A stretch of DNA of 64,000 nt from Sphingomonas nostoxanthinifaciens (GTDB lineage Bacteria > Pseudomonadota > Alphaproteobacteria > Sphingomonadales > Sphingomonadaceae), in the NCBI RefSeq assembly GCF_019930585.1, contig NZ_CP082839.1:3856001-3920000 (forward strand), read 5' to 3'. A program made the translations under genes and the position numbers. Under the pieces are notes generated by a model that saw only the letters and a program-made list of their open reading frames with translations, was not told the DNA's origin and did not search any database. Positions 9,041 to 19,600 of this stretch are shown here, one piece after another (within the stretch, counting starts at the first letter, position 1; each line of letters starts with the position of its first letter).

Positions 9041-9079
9041 TCCATTGCCGCGCGCGCGGCGACACCCTATCTCGCGGGC

Positions 9080-9415
9080 ATGAGCGAAGCCGCCACGATC
9101 GACCTGACCAGCGCCGCCGCCGCCCGCGTGGCGACGATCGCGGCCAAGCAGGCCAAGCCCGCCATCCTGCGCCTCGCGGTCGAAGGCGGCGGCTGTGCCG
9201 GCTTCCAGTATAAATTCGATCTCGCCGACGATGTCGCCAGCGAGGATGCGGTTGCGGAGCGCGACGGCGTGCGGCTGGTGGTCGACCCGGTCAGCCTCGA
9301 CCTTGTGCGCGGCTGCGCGGTCGACTTCGTCCAGTCGCTCGGCGGGGCCGCATTCCGTGTTGAAAATCCCAATGCCGCCTCGGGTTGCGGCTGCGGCACC
9401 AGCTTCTCGATCTAG
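9080..9415 (+). CDS. HesB/IscA/ErpA-type iron-sulfur carrier
   Basis: Protein of 111 residues of the A-type Fe-S carrier family. The three conserved cysteines are present: one in EGGGCAGFQYKF near residue 38 and a Cys-x-Cys pair in ASGCGCGTSFSI at the C-terminus. These proteins take Fe-S clusters from the scaffold and hand them to target apoproteins in the cytoplasm. The DLVRGCAVDFVQSL segment is also usual for the family. Whether it is ErpA-like or IscA-like cannot be decided here. Confidence 0.92.
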   Translation: MSEAATIDLTSAAAARVATIAAKQAKPAILRLAVEGGGCAGFQYKFDLADDVASEDAVAERDGVRLVVDPVSLDLVRGCAVDFVQSLGGAAFRVENPNAASGCGCGTSFSI

Positions 9416-9438
9416 GCGGAACCGCCTCCCTTCCCTGC

Positions 9439-9466
9439 TTGCAACAGCATGGAAAATCGCTATAGG
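9439..9466 (+). promoter_or_regulatory. Candidate sigma-70 promoter for the rpmF operon
   Basis: TTGCAA at 9439-9444 and TATAGG at 9461-9466 are separated by 16 bases, upstream of rpmF with about 107 bases of leader. It is the best match to a housekeeping promoter between the Fe-S carrier and rpmF. No start site is known from this sequence alone. Confidence 0.45.
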
Positions 9467-9573
9467 CCCACGTCTTCCCGACGCGCCGAGCCGCAGGCCG
9501 AAGACCCCTTTTGGGGCAGGTCGATGGCGAAGCGTGTGCTCGTCGTTCGTGATAGATTGGAACAGGTGCCGAG

Positions 9574-9753
9574 ATGGCCGTCCCTAAAAGAAAGACCTCG
9601 CCGTCGCGGCGGAACATGCGCCGTAGCCACCATGCGCTGACGGTCGACGCCTTCCAGGAATGCCCGAATTGTGGCGAGCTGAAGCGTCCGCACAATCTGT
9701 GCGGCCACTGCGGTCACTATAACGGTCGCGAGATCCTGCCGGCCGGCAACTGA
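9574..9753 (+). CDS. rpmF: 50S ribosomal protein L32
   Basis: A 59-codon gene, short enough to be missed by length cut-offs. The N-terminus [20 protein letters not shown] is the classic L32 basic start, followed by two CxxC pairs (CPNCGE and CGHCGHY) forming the zinc-ribbon found in cysteine-containing L32 forms. It is a component of the large ribosomal subunit near the peptidyl-transferase region. It sits 10 bases before plsX. The rpmF-plsX-fabH linkage is widely conserved and ties ribosome supply to membrane lipid synthesis. Confidence 0.97.
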   Translation: MAVPKRKTSPSRRNMRRSHHALTVDAFQECPNCGELKRPHNLCGHCGHYNGREILPAGN

Positions 9754-9763
9754 AGTCCAGGGA

Positions 9764-10810
9764 ATGCAGAGTGTGGGGCCGCATCTCGCGATCGATGCGA
9801 TGGGCGGCGACGGTGGGCTCGCCATTGCCGTATCCGGCGTGGCGCTGGCGCTGAAGGCCGACCCCACGCTGCGTTTCACGCTGTTCGGTGACGAGGCCGC
9901 GCTCAAGGCCGAGTGCGCCCGCCACCTGAAGCCCGGCCAGCCGGTGACGATCGTCCATTCGGCCGAGACGATCAGCGGCGAGGCCAAGCCCAGCCAGGCG
10001 ATTCGCCGCGCCAAGACCAGCTCGATGGGCATGGCGATCGCGCTGGTGAAGGCCGGCGACGCGGATGCCGCGGTCTCCGCCGGCAATACCGGCGCGCTGA
10101 TGGCGATGGCCAAGCTCGCGCTCCGCACCATTCCGGGAATCGACCGCCCCGCGCTGGCGGCGTTGCTGCCGACGCTCGGACGCCACGATCTCGTGATGCT
10201 CGATCTCGGCGCAAATACCGAGTGCGACGCCGGCAACCTGTTCGAGTTCGCGGTGATGGGTGCGGCCTATGCGCGCATCCTCCACGATACCGACGAGCCG
10301 CTGGTGCGGCTGCTCAACATCGGCACCGAGGAGCTGAAGGGCACCGACGCGTTGCGCGAAGCCGCCGCGATGCTCCGCGCGGCCGATCACCTGCCGCTGC
10401 GATTCGACGGCTTTATCGAGGCGAATGCGCTCGGGCGCGGCGAGGCCGACGTGATCGTGTCCGACGGCTTCTCCGGCAACATCGCGCTCAAGACCGCCGA
10501 GGGCACGGCGCGGTTCATCGCCGACCTGATTCGCCGCGCCTTCACCAGCTCGCTCCGCTCGAAGTTCGGCTTCCTGCTCTCGCGTCCCGCGATCACCCTG
10601 CTGCGCCAGGGGCTCGATCCCAGCACGCGCAACGGCGCGGTCTTTCTCGGGCTCAACGGCACGGTGGTGAAAAGCCATGGCGGCACCACCGCCGAGGGGT
10701 TCGCCAATGCCGTCGGCGTCGCCGCCAAGCTGGTCCGCGGGCGGATCGTCCATCGCATCGCCGAGGATCTCGCCGCGATCCGGGCGCCTGCGACCGGGGT
10801 GGAGGCGTGA
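9764..10810 (+). CDS. plsX: Phosphate acyltransferase PlsX
   Basis: Protein of 348 residues that converts acyl-ACP to acyl-phosphate, the first step feeding PlsY in glycerophospholipid synthesis, at the membrane surface. It opens with the family motif [11 protein letters not shown] and has [12 protein letters not shown] near residue 110, LDLGANTEC near 148 and a [16 protein letters not shown] motif near 235. The length is normal. The ATG at 9764 has GGA-rich sequence just upstream, 10 bases after rpmF. The stop overlaps the fabH start by 4 bases (GTGA). Confidence 0.96.
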   Translation: MQSVGPHLAIDAMGGDGGLAIAVSGVALALKADPTLRFTLFGDEAALKAECARHLKPGQPVTIVHSAETISGEAKPSQAIRRAKTSSMGMAIALVKAGDADAAVSAGNTGALMAMAKLALRTIPGIDRPALAALLPTLGRHDLVMLDLGANTECDAGNLFEFAVMGAAYARILHDTDEPLVRLLNIGTEELKGTDALREAAAMLRAADHLPLRFDGFIEANALGRGEADVIVSDGFSGNIALKTAEGTARFIADLIRRAFTSSLRSKFGFLLSRPAITLLRQGLDPSTRNGAVFLGLNGTVVKSHGGTTAEGFANAVGVAAKLVRGRIVHRIAEDLAAIRAPATGVEA

Positions 10811-11769
10811 CGCGTCGCGCGATCATCGCCGGCACCGGATCGGCCTTGCCCGAGCGGCGCGTGACCAATGACGAACTGGCGCAGACGGTCGACACGTCGG
10901 ATGCGTGGATCACCGAACGCACCGGCATCCGCGCGCGCCATATCGCCGGCGAGGGCGAGACCACCGCGACGCTCGGTGCCGACGCGGCACGACGCGCGCT
11001 GGACGCGGCGGGGATCGACGCGAGCGCGGTCGACCTGATCGTGCTCGCCACCGCCACGCCCGACCAGACCTTCCCCGCCAGCGCCACCAAGATTCAGGCC
11101 GCGCTCGGCATCACCGATTGCGTCGCGTTCGATCTGGCGGCGGTCTGCTCGGGCTTCCTCTACGCGCTGTCGGTCGCCGACAGCATGATTCGCGCTGGCG
11201 GCGCCACCACCGCGCTGGTGATCGGCGCCGAGACGTTCAGCCGCATCCTCGACTGGGAGGATCGCGCCACCTGCGTGCTGTTCGGCGACGGCGCGGGTGC
11301 CGTCGTCCTGCAGGCTGAGGAGGACAGCGCGCGCGGCATCCTCTCCAGCGCGCTCCATGCCGACGGGCGCTATAATCAGCTGCTCTATGTCGACGGCGGC
11401 CCCTCCACCACGGGCACGGTCGGCAAGCTTCGCATGCGCGGGCAGGAGGTGTTCCGCCACGCGGTCACGAATCTGGCGGCGGTACTGGCGGAAGCGCTCG
11501 CCAAGGCCGGCGTCGACGTCGGCGACGTCGACTGGGTCGTGCCGCATCAGGCGAATCGCCGCATTCTGGACGCGACCGCGCGCAAGCTCGGCCTGCCTGC
11601 CGCGCGGATGGTCATCACCGTCGACGAGCATGCGAATACGTCGGCGGCCTCGGTTCCGCTCGCGCTCGACGTCGCGGTACGCGACGGCCGCATCCGCCGC
11701 GGCGACCTGATCGTGTTCGAGGCGATGGGCGGCGGCTTCACGTGGGGCGCCGCCGTAGCAAGATATTGA
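10807..11769 (+). CDS. fabH: Beta-ketoacyl-ACP synthase III
   Basis: Protein of 320 residues that joins acetyl-CoA to malonyl-ACP to begin fatty acid synthesis. The catalytic triad of the thiolase fold is visible: Cys in [11 protein letters not shown] near residue 114, His in VPHQANRRI near 247, and Asn in [15 protein letters not shown] near 277. The start is a GTG at 10807 in a GTGA overlap with plsX. The same frame stays open upstream inside plsX, but homology begins here ([18 protein letters not shown]). Confidence 0.96.
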   Translation: MTRRAIIAGTGSALPERRVTNDELAQTVDTSDAWITERTGIRARHIAGEGETTATLGADAARRALDAAGIDASAVDLIVLATATPDQTFPASATKIQAALGITDCVAFDLAAVCSGFLYALSVADSMIRAGGATTALVIGAETFSRILDWEDRATCVLFGDGAGAVVLQAEEDSARGILSSALHADGRYNQLLYVDGGPSTTGTVGKLRMRGQEVFRHAVTNLAAVLAEALAKAGVDVGDVDWVVPHQANRRILDATARKLGLPAARMVITVDEHANTSAASVPLALDVAVRDGRIRRGDLIVFEAMGGGFTWGAAVARY

Positions 11770-11847
11770 TCTGTGTTAGGAAGAGGCTTGTAGCGCTTCC
11801 TTCCGCGCGTTACGAATGGCAATGAACTCTCGGCTTTGGGGGGAACT

Positions 11848-12147
11848 ATGGCCGAATCGGGCACGTTGACGCGAGCGGATCTTTCGGAGAAACTTCATGG
11901 GCGCATCGGGCTGCCACGCTCGCAGTGCGCCGCCTTGGTGGAGCAGGTGATCGCACATATGTGCCATGCGCTCGCCGACGGCGAGAACGTCAAGATTTCG
12001 GGCTTCGGCACGTTCGTTCTGCGCGACAAGGCAGAACGCATCGGCCGCAATCCCAAATCGGGTATCGAGGTGCCGATCGCGCCGCGCCGGGTGCTGACCT
12101 TCCGCGCGAGCCAGACGTTGCGTGACCGCATCGTCGAAGCCGACTGA
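11848..12147 (+). CDS. ihfA: Integration host factor, alpha subunit
   Basis: DNA-bending protein of 99 residues in the HU/IHF family. It shows the N-terminal [10 protein letters not shown] helix, the [12 protein letters not shown] beta-arm base and GRNPKSG with the conserved Pro that intercalates into DNA. The alpha-type assignment rests on the overall match and on the usual place of ihfA beside a merR gene. It pairs with an IhfB encoded elsewhere. The ATG at 11848 has a G-rich ribosome site (GGGGGAACT) directly upstream, so the ATG at 11836 is not needed. Confidence 0.95.
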   Translation: MAESGTLTRADLSEKLHGRIGLPRSQCAALVEQVIAHMCHALADGENVKISGFGTFVLRDKAERIGRNPKSGIEVPIAPRRVLTFRASQTLRDRIVEAD

Positions 12148-12163
12148 GAAAGAGAAAGCGCAC

Positions 12164-12526
12164 GTGGGATCAAAAGCTGCGGGCGCATTTCTCACCATCG
12201 GCGAAGTCGCGGCGGAGCTTGGCGTGCCGCAGCATATCCTGCGCTATTGGGAGACGCGTTTCCCGCAGCTCCGTCCGCTCCAGCGCGCCGGCAACCGCCG
12301 TTACTATCGACCAGACGACGTGGCACTCGCCCGCCGCATCGACCGGTTGCTCAACCATGAGGGCTACACCGTCCGCGGCGTCCAGCAATTGCTGGAGCGC
12401 GAGCCTGCGACTGCGGCCGAGCCGTCCGGCCCGTCCGCATCCGCGGTCGCGCCGCTGGCCGAGCTGCAGGCGATCCGTGACGCGCTCGCCTCCGCGCTGA
12501 TCGACGACGCGCGCATCACACTCTAG
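12164..12526 (+). CDS. MerR family transcriptional regulator
   Basis: Protein of about 120 residues with an N-terminal winged-helix MerR DNA-binding domain: FLTIGEVAAELGVPQHILRYWETRFPQL, then RRYYRPDDVALARRI. It lacks the metal-binding cysteines of MerR-type sensors and has a short variable tail, so its signal is unknown. It regularly follows ihfA in alphaproteobacteria. The GTG at 12164 is preferred because a purine-rich GAGAAAGAGAAAG run precedes it. The GTG at 12122 would overlap ihfA by 26 bases. Confidence 0.88.
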   Translation: MGSKAAGAFLTIGEVAAELGVPQHILRYWETRFPQLRPLQRAGNRRYYRPDDVALARRIDRLLNHEGYTVRGVQQLLEREPATAAEPSGPSASAVAPLAELQAIRDALASALIDDARITL

Positions 12527-12562
12527 GCGCGGCCACGCTTCGCCCGCCGGCGACGGCGTGCG

Positions 12563-14926
12563 TCAGAGATAGCTTGGCAGGTCCGCCGGCTCGATCAGCA
12601 CCTCGCGGCGGCCGACATGATCGGGGGTCGAGATGATCCCCTGCTTCTCCATCCGTTCGATCAGCCGCGCCGCGCCATTATAGCCGACGCGGAGCTGGCG
12701 CTGGAGCCACGAGGTCGAGGCCTTCCGATTCTCGACCACGAGCTGGACGGCGCGGCGATAGGTCTGCGTCTCGGGATCGTCGGGGCCCGACGGCGCGCCC
12801 TCGATCTCGTAGCTGCCCTCCAACGGCTCCTCGGTCACCGCCGTCACATAATCCGGCTGGCGCTGCGCCTTCCAATGCTCCGCGACCGCGCGCACCTCGT
12901 CGTCCGACACGAACGGGCCGTGGACGCGCACGATCTGCTTGCCGCCCGCGACGTAGAGCATGTCGCCCTTGCCGAGCAGCTGCTCCGCCCCCTGCTCGTT
13001 GAGGATCGTGCGCGAATCGATCTTGGACGCGACCTGGAAACTGATCCGCGTCGGCAGATTGGCCTTGATGACGCCGGTGATGACGTCGACCGACGGGCGC
13101 TGCGTCGCCATGATGAGGTGGATGCCCGCCGCGCGCGCCTTCTGCGCCAGCCGCTGGATCAGGAATTCGACCTCCTTGCCGGCGGTCATCATCAGATCGG
13201 CGAGCTCGTCGACGATCACCACGATCGTCGGCAGCACCTCATATTCCAGCTTCTCTTCTTCGTAGATCGGCTGGCCGGTCTCGGCGTCGTAGCCGGTCTG
13301 CACCTTGCGGCCGAGCGGCTGGCCCTTGGCCTTGGCGGTGCGCACCTTGTCGTTGAACGAGGCGAGCGAGCGCACGCCCACCGACGCCATCATGCGATAG
13401 CGCTCCTCCATCTGCTCGACCGCCCATTTGAGCGCGCGGATCGCCTTGGGCGGCTCGGTGACGACCGGCGCCAGCAGATGCGGGATGTCGTCATAGATCG
13501 ACAGTTCGAGCATCTTGGGATCGATCATGATCATGCGGCACTGATCGGGATTGAGCCGATAGAGCAGCGACAGGATCATCGCATTGAGGCCGACCGACTT
13601 GCCCGAGCCGGTGGTGCCGGCGACGAGCAGGTGCGGCATCGGCGCGAGATCGGCGATGACCGGATCGCCCGCAATATTCTTGCCGAGGATCAAGGCGAGC
13701 GTGCCCGGTCCCTGATTCTCGAACCCGTCGCTCGCGACCAGTTCGGACAGCACGACGCTCTCGCGCCTTTGATTGGGCAATTCGATGCCGATCACGGTGC
13801 GGCCGGGAATGGTCGCGACGCGCGCCGACAGCGCCGACATGTTGCGCGCGATATCGTCGGAAAGCGCGACGACGCGGCTCGCCTTGATGCCGGGCGCGGG
13901 CTCGAGCTCGTACATCGTCACGACCGGGCCGGGGCGGACCTGGGTCACGCGGCCCTTCACGTGGAAATCCTCGAGCACCGTCTCGAGCAAACGGGCGTTC
14001 CGCTCCAGCGCGGCATTGTCGAGCTTCTGCACCGGCGCATCGGGGATCGGGCTCAGCAGATCGAGCGACGGCAGTTCCCACGAATCGCCGAGCGCCAGCT
14101 TCGCCTGCCGCTCGCGCTGGCTGCGCGCGGCGGCGACGGCGGGCGCCGGACGCGATGGCTCGGTGATGGTCGGGGGCGGCGCGGGCGCGTCCTCCTCGTC
14201 GAGCTCGGGCACCGCCGCCAGCCGCTCGCGCGGCGCGCGCGTCGGCGCTTCGCGCACCGGCGCGGGTGCGACGGCCACGGCCTCATCCTCATCGTCCCAC
14301 TCGGCGTCACGGCGGCGGAACAGCAAGGCGCGCTCGTCGGCATCGAGGCCGAGCGACAGGAACGCCGCAGCGAGCCCGAGCACCATGAACAATACGATCG
14401 CGCCGAGGCGCAGGCCGACCGCCCAGCCCGGCATCGGCAACCGCGCGAGCCCGGCGTCGATCGCGGTCGCACCGCCGAAGCCGAAGGCCCCGCCCAGCCC
14501 CGCGGGCAGCGCGCCGATCGATCCGCCGCGCAGCAGCGCCAGCGCGACGCCGCACAGCACCATCGCCAGCATCGTGATCGGCAGCGCGCGGATCCACTTG
14601 CCGGGCGCGCCGCCGCGCCACAGGCGCAGCGCCACCACCACCGGCGGCGGCACCAGCAGGACCGCGGGCAGACCGAACAGGCTGAGCAGCAGATCCGCCG
14701 TCCACGCGCCGGCCCAGCCGAGCACGTTGCCGATCGGGCCGCCGGCAGCGGTGTTGAGCGCCGCGTCGTAGCGCGAATAGCTCGCCAGCGCGAAACCCAG
14801 CATCAGCGAAAGCGCGAGGAAAGCGAGCGCCGCCGCCATTGCCCCGCCGCGCGCGCCGACGCGCCGCACATGCTGGCCCCACTCCGATCGACCGGCGCCC
14901 GTCCCGCTTGCGATGCGCGTTGCCAT
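12563..14926 (-). CDS. ftsK: DNA translocase FtsK/SpoIIIE
   Basis: Protein of 787 residues that pumps chromosomal DNA through the closing septum and activates dif recombination. The N-terminus has about four membrane segments in the first 190 residues, followed by an acidic, Pro-rich linker of 150 residues. The motor carries Walker A GTTGSGKSVGLN near 440 and Walker B IVVIVDELADLMM near 560. The C-terminal gamma winged-helix domain (SWLQRQLRVGYNGAARLIERM), which reads KOPS sites, is intact. The ATG at 14926 has GGGGAG at the right distance, and the GTG one codon upstream is too close to it. It ends 36 bases from the merR stop, facing it. Confidence 0.96.
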   Translation of the reverse strand: MATRIASGTGAGRSEWGQHVRRVGARGGAMAAALAFLALSLMLGFALASYSRYDAALNTAAGGPIGNVLGWAGAWTADLLLSLFGLPAVLLVPPPVVVALRLWRGGAPGKWIRALPITMLAMVLCGVALALLRGGSIGALPAGLGGAFGFGGATAIDAGLARLPMPGWAVGLRLGAIVLFMVLGLAAAFLSLGLDADERALLFRRRDAEWDDEDEAVAVAPAPVREAPTRAPRERLAAVPELDEEDAPAPPPTITEPSRPAPAVAAARSQRERQAKLALGDSWELPSLDLLSPIPDAPVQKLDNAALERNARLLETVLEDFHVKGRVTQVRPGPVVTMYELEPAPGIKASRVVALSDDIARNMSALSARVATIPGRTVIGIELPNQRRESVVLSELVASDGFENQGPGTLALILGKNIAGDPVIADLAPMPHLLVAGTTGSGKSVGLNAMILSLLYRLNPDQCRMIMIDPKMLELSIYDDIPHLLAPVVTEPPKAIRALKWAVEQMEERYRMMASVGVRSLASFNDKVRTAKAKGQPLGRKVQTGYDAETGQPIYEEEKLEYEVLPTIVVIVDELADLMMTAGKEVEFLIQRLAQKARAAGIHLIMATQRPSVDVITGVIKANLPTRISFQVASKIDSRTILNEQGAEQLLGKGDMLYVAGGKQIVRVHGPFVSDDEVRAVAEHWKAQRQPDYVTAVTEEPLEGSYEIEGAPSGPDDPETQTYRRAVQLVVENRKASTSWLQRQLRVGYNGAARLIERMEKQGIISTPDHVGRREVLIEPADLPSYL

Positions 14927-14989
14927 CACCGCTCCCCGAAAATCAGCCTGCCTATGTACCGCAAATGTTCTCGCCCGTCAAGGTCGGGC

Positions 14990-16561
14990 TCAGTGACGGA
15001 AATGCCGCATTCCGGTCAGCACCATCGCCAGTCCAGCCTTGTCGGCGGCGGCGATCACCTCGGCGTCGCGCATCGATCCGCCGGGCTGGATGACCGCGGT
15101 CGCGCCCGCCTCGACCGCCGCCAGCAGCCCGTCGGCGAAGGGGAAGAAGGCGTCGGAGGCGACCGCCGAGCCGATCGTGCGCGGCTCGGCCCAGCCGGCC
15201 TTCTCGGCGGCGTCGCGCGCCTTCCACGCGGCGATACGCGCGCTTTCCAGCCGGTTCATCTGGCCCGCGCCGACCCCGGCGGTGGCGCCGTCCTTGGCGT
15301 AGACGATCGCGTTCGACTTGACGTGCTTGGCGACAGTCCATGCGAACAGACAATCGGCCAGTTCCCGCTCGGTCGGCGCGCGCTTGGTGGCGACGGTCAG
15401 GTCACCACGGCCGACATGGCCGTTGTCGCGCGACTGGACGAGCATGCCGCCCGCAATGCTCTTCAGCATCAGGCCGGGCCGCGCCGGATCGGGCAATTCG
15501 CCGGTCAGCATCAGGCGCAGATTCTTCTTGCGCGCGAACACCGCGCGCGCGTCGGCATCGGCGTCGGGGGCGGCCACCACCTCGGTGAAGATGCCGCTGA
15601 TCGCCTCGGCGGTCGGCCCGTCGAGCGGCCGGTTGACCGCGATGATCCCCCCGAAGGCCGAGACGCTGTCGCAGGCGAGCGCCGCCTTGTACGCTTCGAT
15701 CAAAGTGTCGGCCGAGGCGACGCCGCACGGATTGGCGTGCTTGACGATCACCACCGTCGGCGGCCCGTCGCGAAACTCGCTCACCAGCTCCAGCGCGGCG
15801 TCGGCGTCGTTATAATTGTTGTAGCTCAGCTCCTTGCCCTGCACCTGTTCGGCCTGGGCGATGCCGCGCGCGCCCGGCGCGGTCGGCAGGTAGAGCGCCG
15901 CCGACTGGTGCGGATTCTCGCCATAGCGCAGCGCCGTCGCGCGGCGGAGCGGCACCGACAGGCTCTCGGGGAAGGTTTCGCCTTGATCGGCGAAGGCGAA
16001 CCACGATCCGATCGCGGCGTCATAGGCGGCGGTCGCGGCGAAGGCCTTGGCCGCGAGCCGCCTGCGCTGGTCGAGCGTCGTGCTCGCCTCCGCCACCAGC
16101 GCATAATCGGCAGGATCGGTGACGATCGCGACGAAGGCGTGGTTCTTGGCGGCCGAACGCACCATCGACGGGCCACCGATATCGATATTCTCGATGATCT
16201 CGTCGCGCGCCGCGCCCTTCGCCACGGTCTGCGCGAACGGGTAGAGATTGACCACGACGAGGTCGATCGCGCCGATCCCGTGCGCCTCCATCGCCGCGAC
16301 ATGCGCGGGGTCGTCGCGCACCGCCAGCAGGCCACCATGCACCGTCGGATGGAGCGTCTTGACGCGGCCGTCCATCATCTCGGGAAAGCCGGTCAGGTCG
16401 GACACGTCCTTCACCTCAAGCCCCGCATCGCGCAGCGCCTTGGCGGTGCCCCCGGTCGAGACCAGCTCGACCCCCTTGGCGGCGAGCGCGCGGCCGAGGT
16501 CAGCCAGCCCGGTCTTGTCGGAAACGGAGAGGATGGCGCGGCGGATGGCGATGTCGGTCAT
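14990..16561 (-). CDS. purH: Bifunctional AICAR formyltransferase / IMP cyclohydrolase
   Basis: Protein of 523 residues that performs the last two steps of IMP synthesis. The N-terminal IMP cyclohydrolase domain is seen in [19 protein letters not shown] and [16 protein letters not shown]. The C-terminal transformylase domain has [18 protein letters not shown] and the catalytic [12 protein letters not shown] motif. The ATG at 16561 gives [18 protein letters not shown], which matches the family start. The ATG at 16573 adds four residues. It ends 63 bases before ftsK on the same strand. Confidence 0.97.
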   Translation of the reverse strand: MTDIAIRRAILSVSDKTGLADLGRALAAKGVELVSTGGTAKALRDAGLEVKDVSDLTGFPEMMDGRVKTLHPTVHGGLLAVRDDPAHVAAMEAHGIGAIDLVVVNLYPFAQTVAKGAARDEIIENIDIGGPSMVRSAAKNHAFVAIVTDPADYALVAEASTTLDQRRRLAAKAFAATAAYDAAIGSWFAFADQGETFPESLSVPLRRATALRYGENPHQSAALYLPTAPGARGIAQAEQVQGKELSYNNYNDADAALELVSEFRDGPPTVVIVKHANPCGVASADTLIEAYKAALACDSVSAFGGIIAVNRPLDGPTAEAISGIFTEVVAAPDADADARAVFARKKNLRLMLTGELPDPARPGLMLKSIAGGMLVQSRDNGHVGRGDLTVATKRAPTERELADCLFAWTVAKHVKSNAIVYAKDGATAGVGAGQMNRLESARIAAWKARDAAEKAGWAEPRTIGSAVASDAFFPFADGLLAAVEAGATAVIQPGGSMRDAEVIAAADKAGLAMVLTGMRHFRH

Positions 16562-16658
16562 GCGCGCGCCCATGCGCGATCATGCGCCGAAGCGCCAGAG
16601 CCGATCGACGTGCGGAGGGGTCGCCCGGCCCGCTCGTGCCGAGGGCAAGTGGCCGGCG

Positions 16659-19600
16659 TTACCGCCCCAGCAGCGTCCGCGCCTGCGCCGCCACCTGCGC
16701 CAGCATCGCCGCGCTGGGCGCGGGCGACTGGCGGGCGCGGTCGATCAGGCGCTCGAACTGCGCGACGCGCAGCGCGTGCTCCGCCAGCCACTGCTCGACA
16801 TAAGCGAGCGGATCGCCCGCGGCCCGCGCGAGGAAGGCGAGGCGCAATTGCTCGAAATCGCGCGCGAGCCCGGCGGCGAGCAATCGCTCCCACGGATCGG
16901 TCGGCACGAAGCGCAGCGCCGCCGCCTTGGCCCAGTCGAGCCCGAGCGCCTCGCCCAGCCGCACATAGGCCTGCGTCACCGCGACCTCGTCCGCCCCGGC
17001 GCGATGCGCGAGCGCGGCGGTGCCGACCGCGCCGTCGAGCGCGTGGAGCGTGACGAGGCGATCGACGATCTCCGCCGGCGCGTCGCTTGCGCCGATCCGC
17101 GCGCGCAACTGCGTGAGCTGCCAGCGTGCCTCCTGACGCAGCAGATCGTCGAGGCCATTCTCCAACCGCGCGAGGCCGGGCGCGAGCGCCTCGGCCAATG
17201 CACCCGGCGCGAGATCGTCGGGTGCGGCGTGCAGCAGGTCCGCGACATGCAGCCGCGCGCCCTCGCCCGCCGCGGCGAGCAGCATCAGCCGCGTCGGCTC
17301 GGGCAGCGAGATGCTTTCGATCGCCTCGAACAATCCCTCCAGCTTGAAGATCGCGTCCGCCGCGAAATAGGCGCTGGCGACCTGGGCGAGGCTCGCGCCC
17401 TCCTCTTCCGCCAGCTCGAACGGGGCGACGAGCCCCAGCCGGTTGACGACGCGGTTGGCGATCTTGGTGGCGATGATCTCGGGCCGCAGCCGGTGGGCAT
17501 CGATCGCGGCAGCGAACCGCTCGCGCATCGCCGTCGGGAAAGCGGCATGGAGCAAAGGCATGAACAGCGGATCGGCGGCAAGCGCGCTCGCCTCGACCGC
17601 CGCCTGCAGCGCGAGCTTGCCGTGGCTCAGGATGATCGCCAGCTCGGGCCGGGTGAGGCCGCGATCCTCGGTCGCGCGGCGGAGCAATGCCGGATTGGGC
17701 TCGATGCCGTCGACCGTGCGGTCGATGCGGCCGGCATCCTCCAGCAGCTCGATCACGCGGATCTGCGCCGGCAGCGCCCCCGCCCCGCCCGCCTCGGCCA
17801 GCGACAGGCCCAGCGTCTGTAGCCGGTTATCCTCCAGCACGATCGACGCGACATCGTCGGTCATCGTGCCGAGGAAGAGATTGCGCTCCTCGAAGCCGAT
17901 CCGGCCCTCCATCATCTCGCGGTTGAGCGCGATCTTGATGTTGACCTCGTTGTCCGAGCAGTCGACGCCCGCCGAATTGTCGATGAAGTCGGTGTTGATG
18001 CGGCCGCCCTTCGTGGCGAACTCGATGCGCCCGGCCTGGGTCACGCCCAAATTCGCGCCTTCGCCGATCACGCGCGCACGCACCTGCAGGCCATCGACGC
18101 GGTGTGCATCGTTGGCGACGTCGCCCACCTGCGAATTGGTCTCGCCCGCCGCCTTCACATAGGTGCCGATGCCGCCGAACCACAGCAGGTCGACCGGCGC
18201 CCTGACGATCGCCGCGACGAGCGACGAGGGATCGAGCTCGGTCGCCGTGACGCCCAGCGCCGCACGCACCTCGGCCGACAGCGGGATCACCTTCTGCGTG
18301 CGCGGGAACACGCCGCCGCCGGGCGAGATCAGCGCCGGATCATAATCCGCCCACGACGAGCGCGGCAGCGCGAACATGCGCGCGCGCTCCTCGAAGCTGC
18401 GCGCCGGATCGGGCGTGGGGTCGAAGAAGATGTGGCGGTGGTCGAAGGCCGCAACCAGCCGCAGCGTGCGCGACAGCAGCATGCCGTTGCCGAACACGTC
18501 GCCCGACATGTCGCCGCAGCCGACCACCGTGACGGGATCGGCCTGCACGTCGACCCCCATCTCGCGGAAGTGGCGCTGGACCGACACCCACGCGCCGCGC
18601 GCGGTGATGCCCATCGCCTTGTGATCGTAGCCGTGGCTGCCGCCGCTGGCGAAGGCGTCGCCCAGCCAGAAGCCGCGCTCGACCGCGATCGCATTGGCGA
18701 CATCGGAGAAGGTGGCGGTGCCCTTGTCGGCGGCGACGACGAAATAGGGATCGTCGCCGTCGGGCGCGCGCACGCCGTCCGGATGCACCACCGCGCCCTC
18801 GACCAGATTGTCCGTGACCGACAGCAATGCGCGGATGAAGATGCGATAGCTCTCGGTGCCCTCGGCCAGCCAGGCGTCGCGATTGGCGGGCGGCGGCAAT
18901 TGCTTGGGATAGAAGCCGCCCTTTGCGCCGGTCGGCACGATCACGGCATTCTTCACCACCTGCGCCTTCATCAGGCCCAGCACCTCGGTGCGGAAATCGT
19001 CGCGCCGGTCGGACCAGCGCAGGCCACCGCGCGCGATCGGGCCGCCGCGCAGGTGGATGCCCTCGACGCGCGGGCTGTAGATCCAGATTTCGCGCCACGG
19101 CAGCGGCTTGGGCAGGCCCGGCACCTCGGCGCTGTCGAGCTTGAACGCCAGTGCCTCGTCCGCCGCCGGGGCGAAGGCGTTGGTGCGCAGGATCGCGCGG
19201 ACCAATGCCGCCAGCCGGCGCAGGATGCGATCATCCTCGATCGAGGCGACCTGCCCCAGCGCCGTCGCCAACGCCTGCTCGGCGGCATCCTCGTCGCCGC
19301 CGTCGGGCCCATGCCGCGCCGTGAACAAAGCGATCAACGCGCCGGCGACGTCGGGGGCATTGCGCAGCGCATCGGCAACGGTGGCGAGGCCATAGGGGAA
19401 GCCGGTCTGGCGCAGATAGCGGAACCACGCGCGCAGCAGCACCACCGCGCCCGGATCGAGCCCCGCATCGACGATCAGCGCGTTGAAGGCGTCATTCTCG
19501 GCCTGCCCCGCCAGCACCGCCGCGATCGCCGCCTCGGCCACGTCGGCGCGGGCGAGCACCGCCTCCGCCGCCTCGGCGCTGTCGGCCTGCAGCACGAATT

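Noticed and set aside
12617..17053. A very long open frame (about 1480 codons) on the + strand across ftsK, purH and part of the GDH gene
   Set aside because: It is antisense to three clear genes, has repetitive Arg/His/Gln-rich composition and no domain. Long antisense frames are common in GC-rich DNA. Similar long frames opposite the GDH, RND and chemotaxis genes were left out for the same reason.
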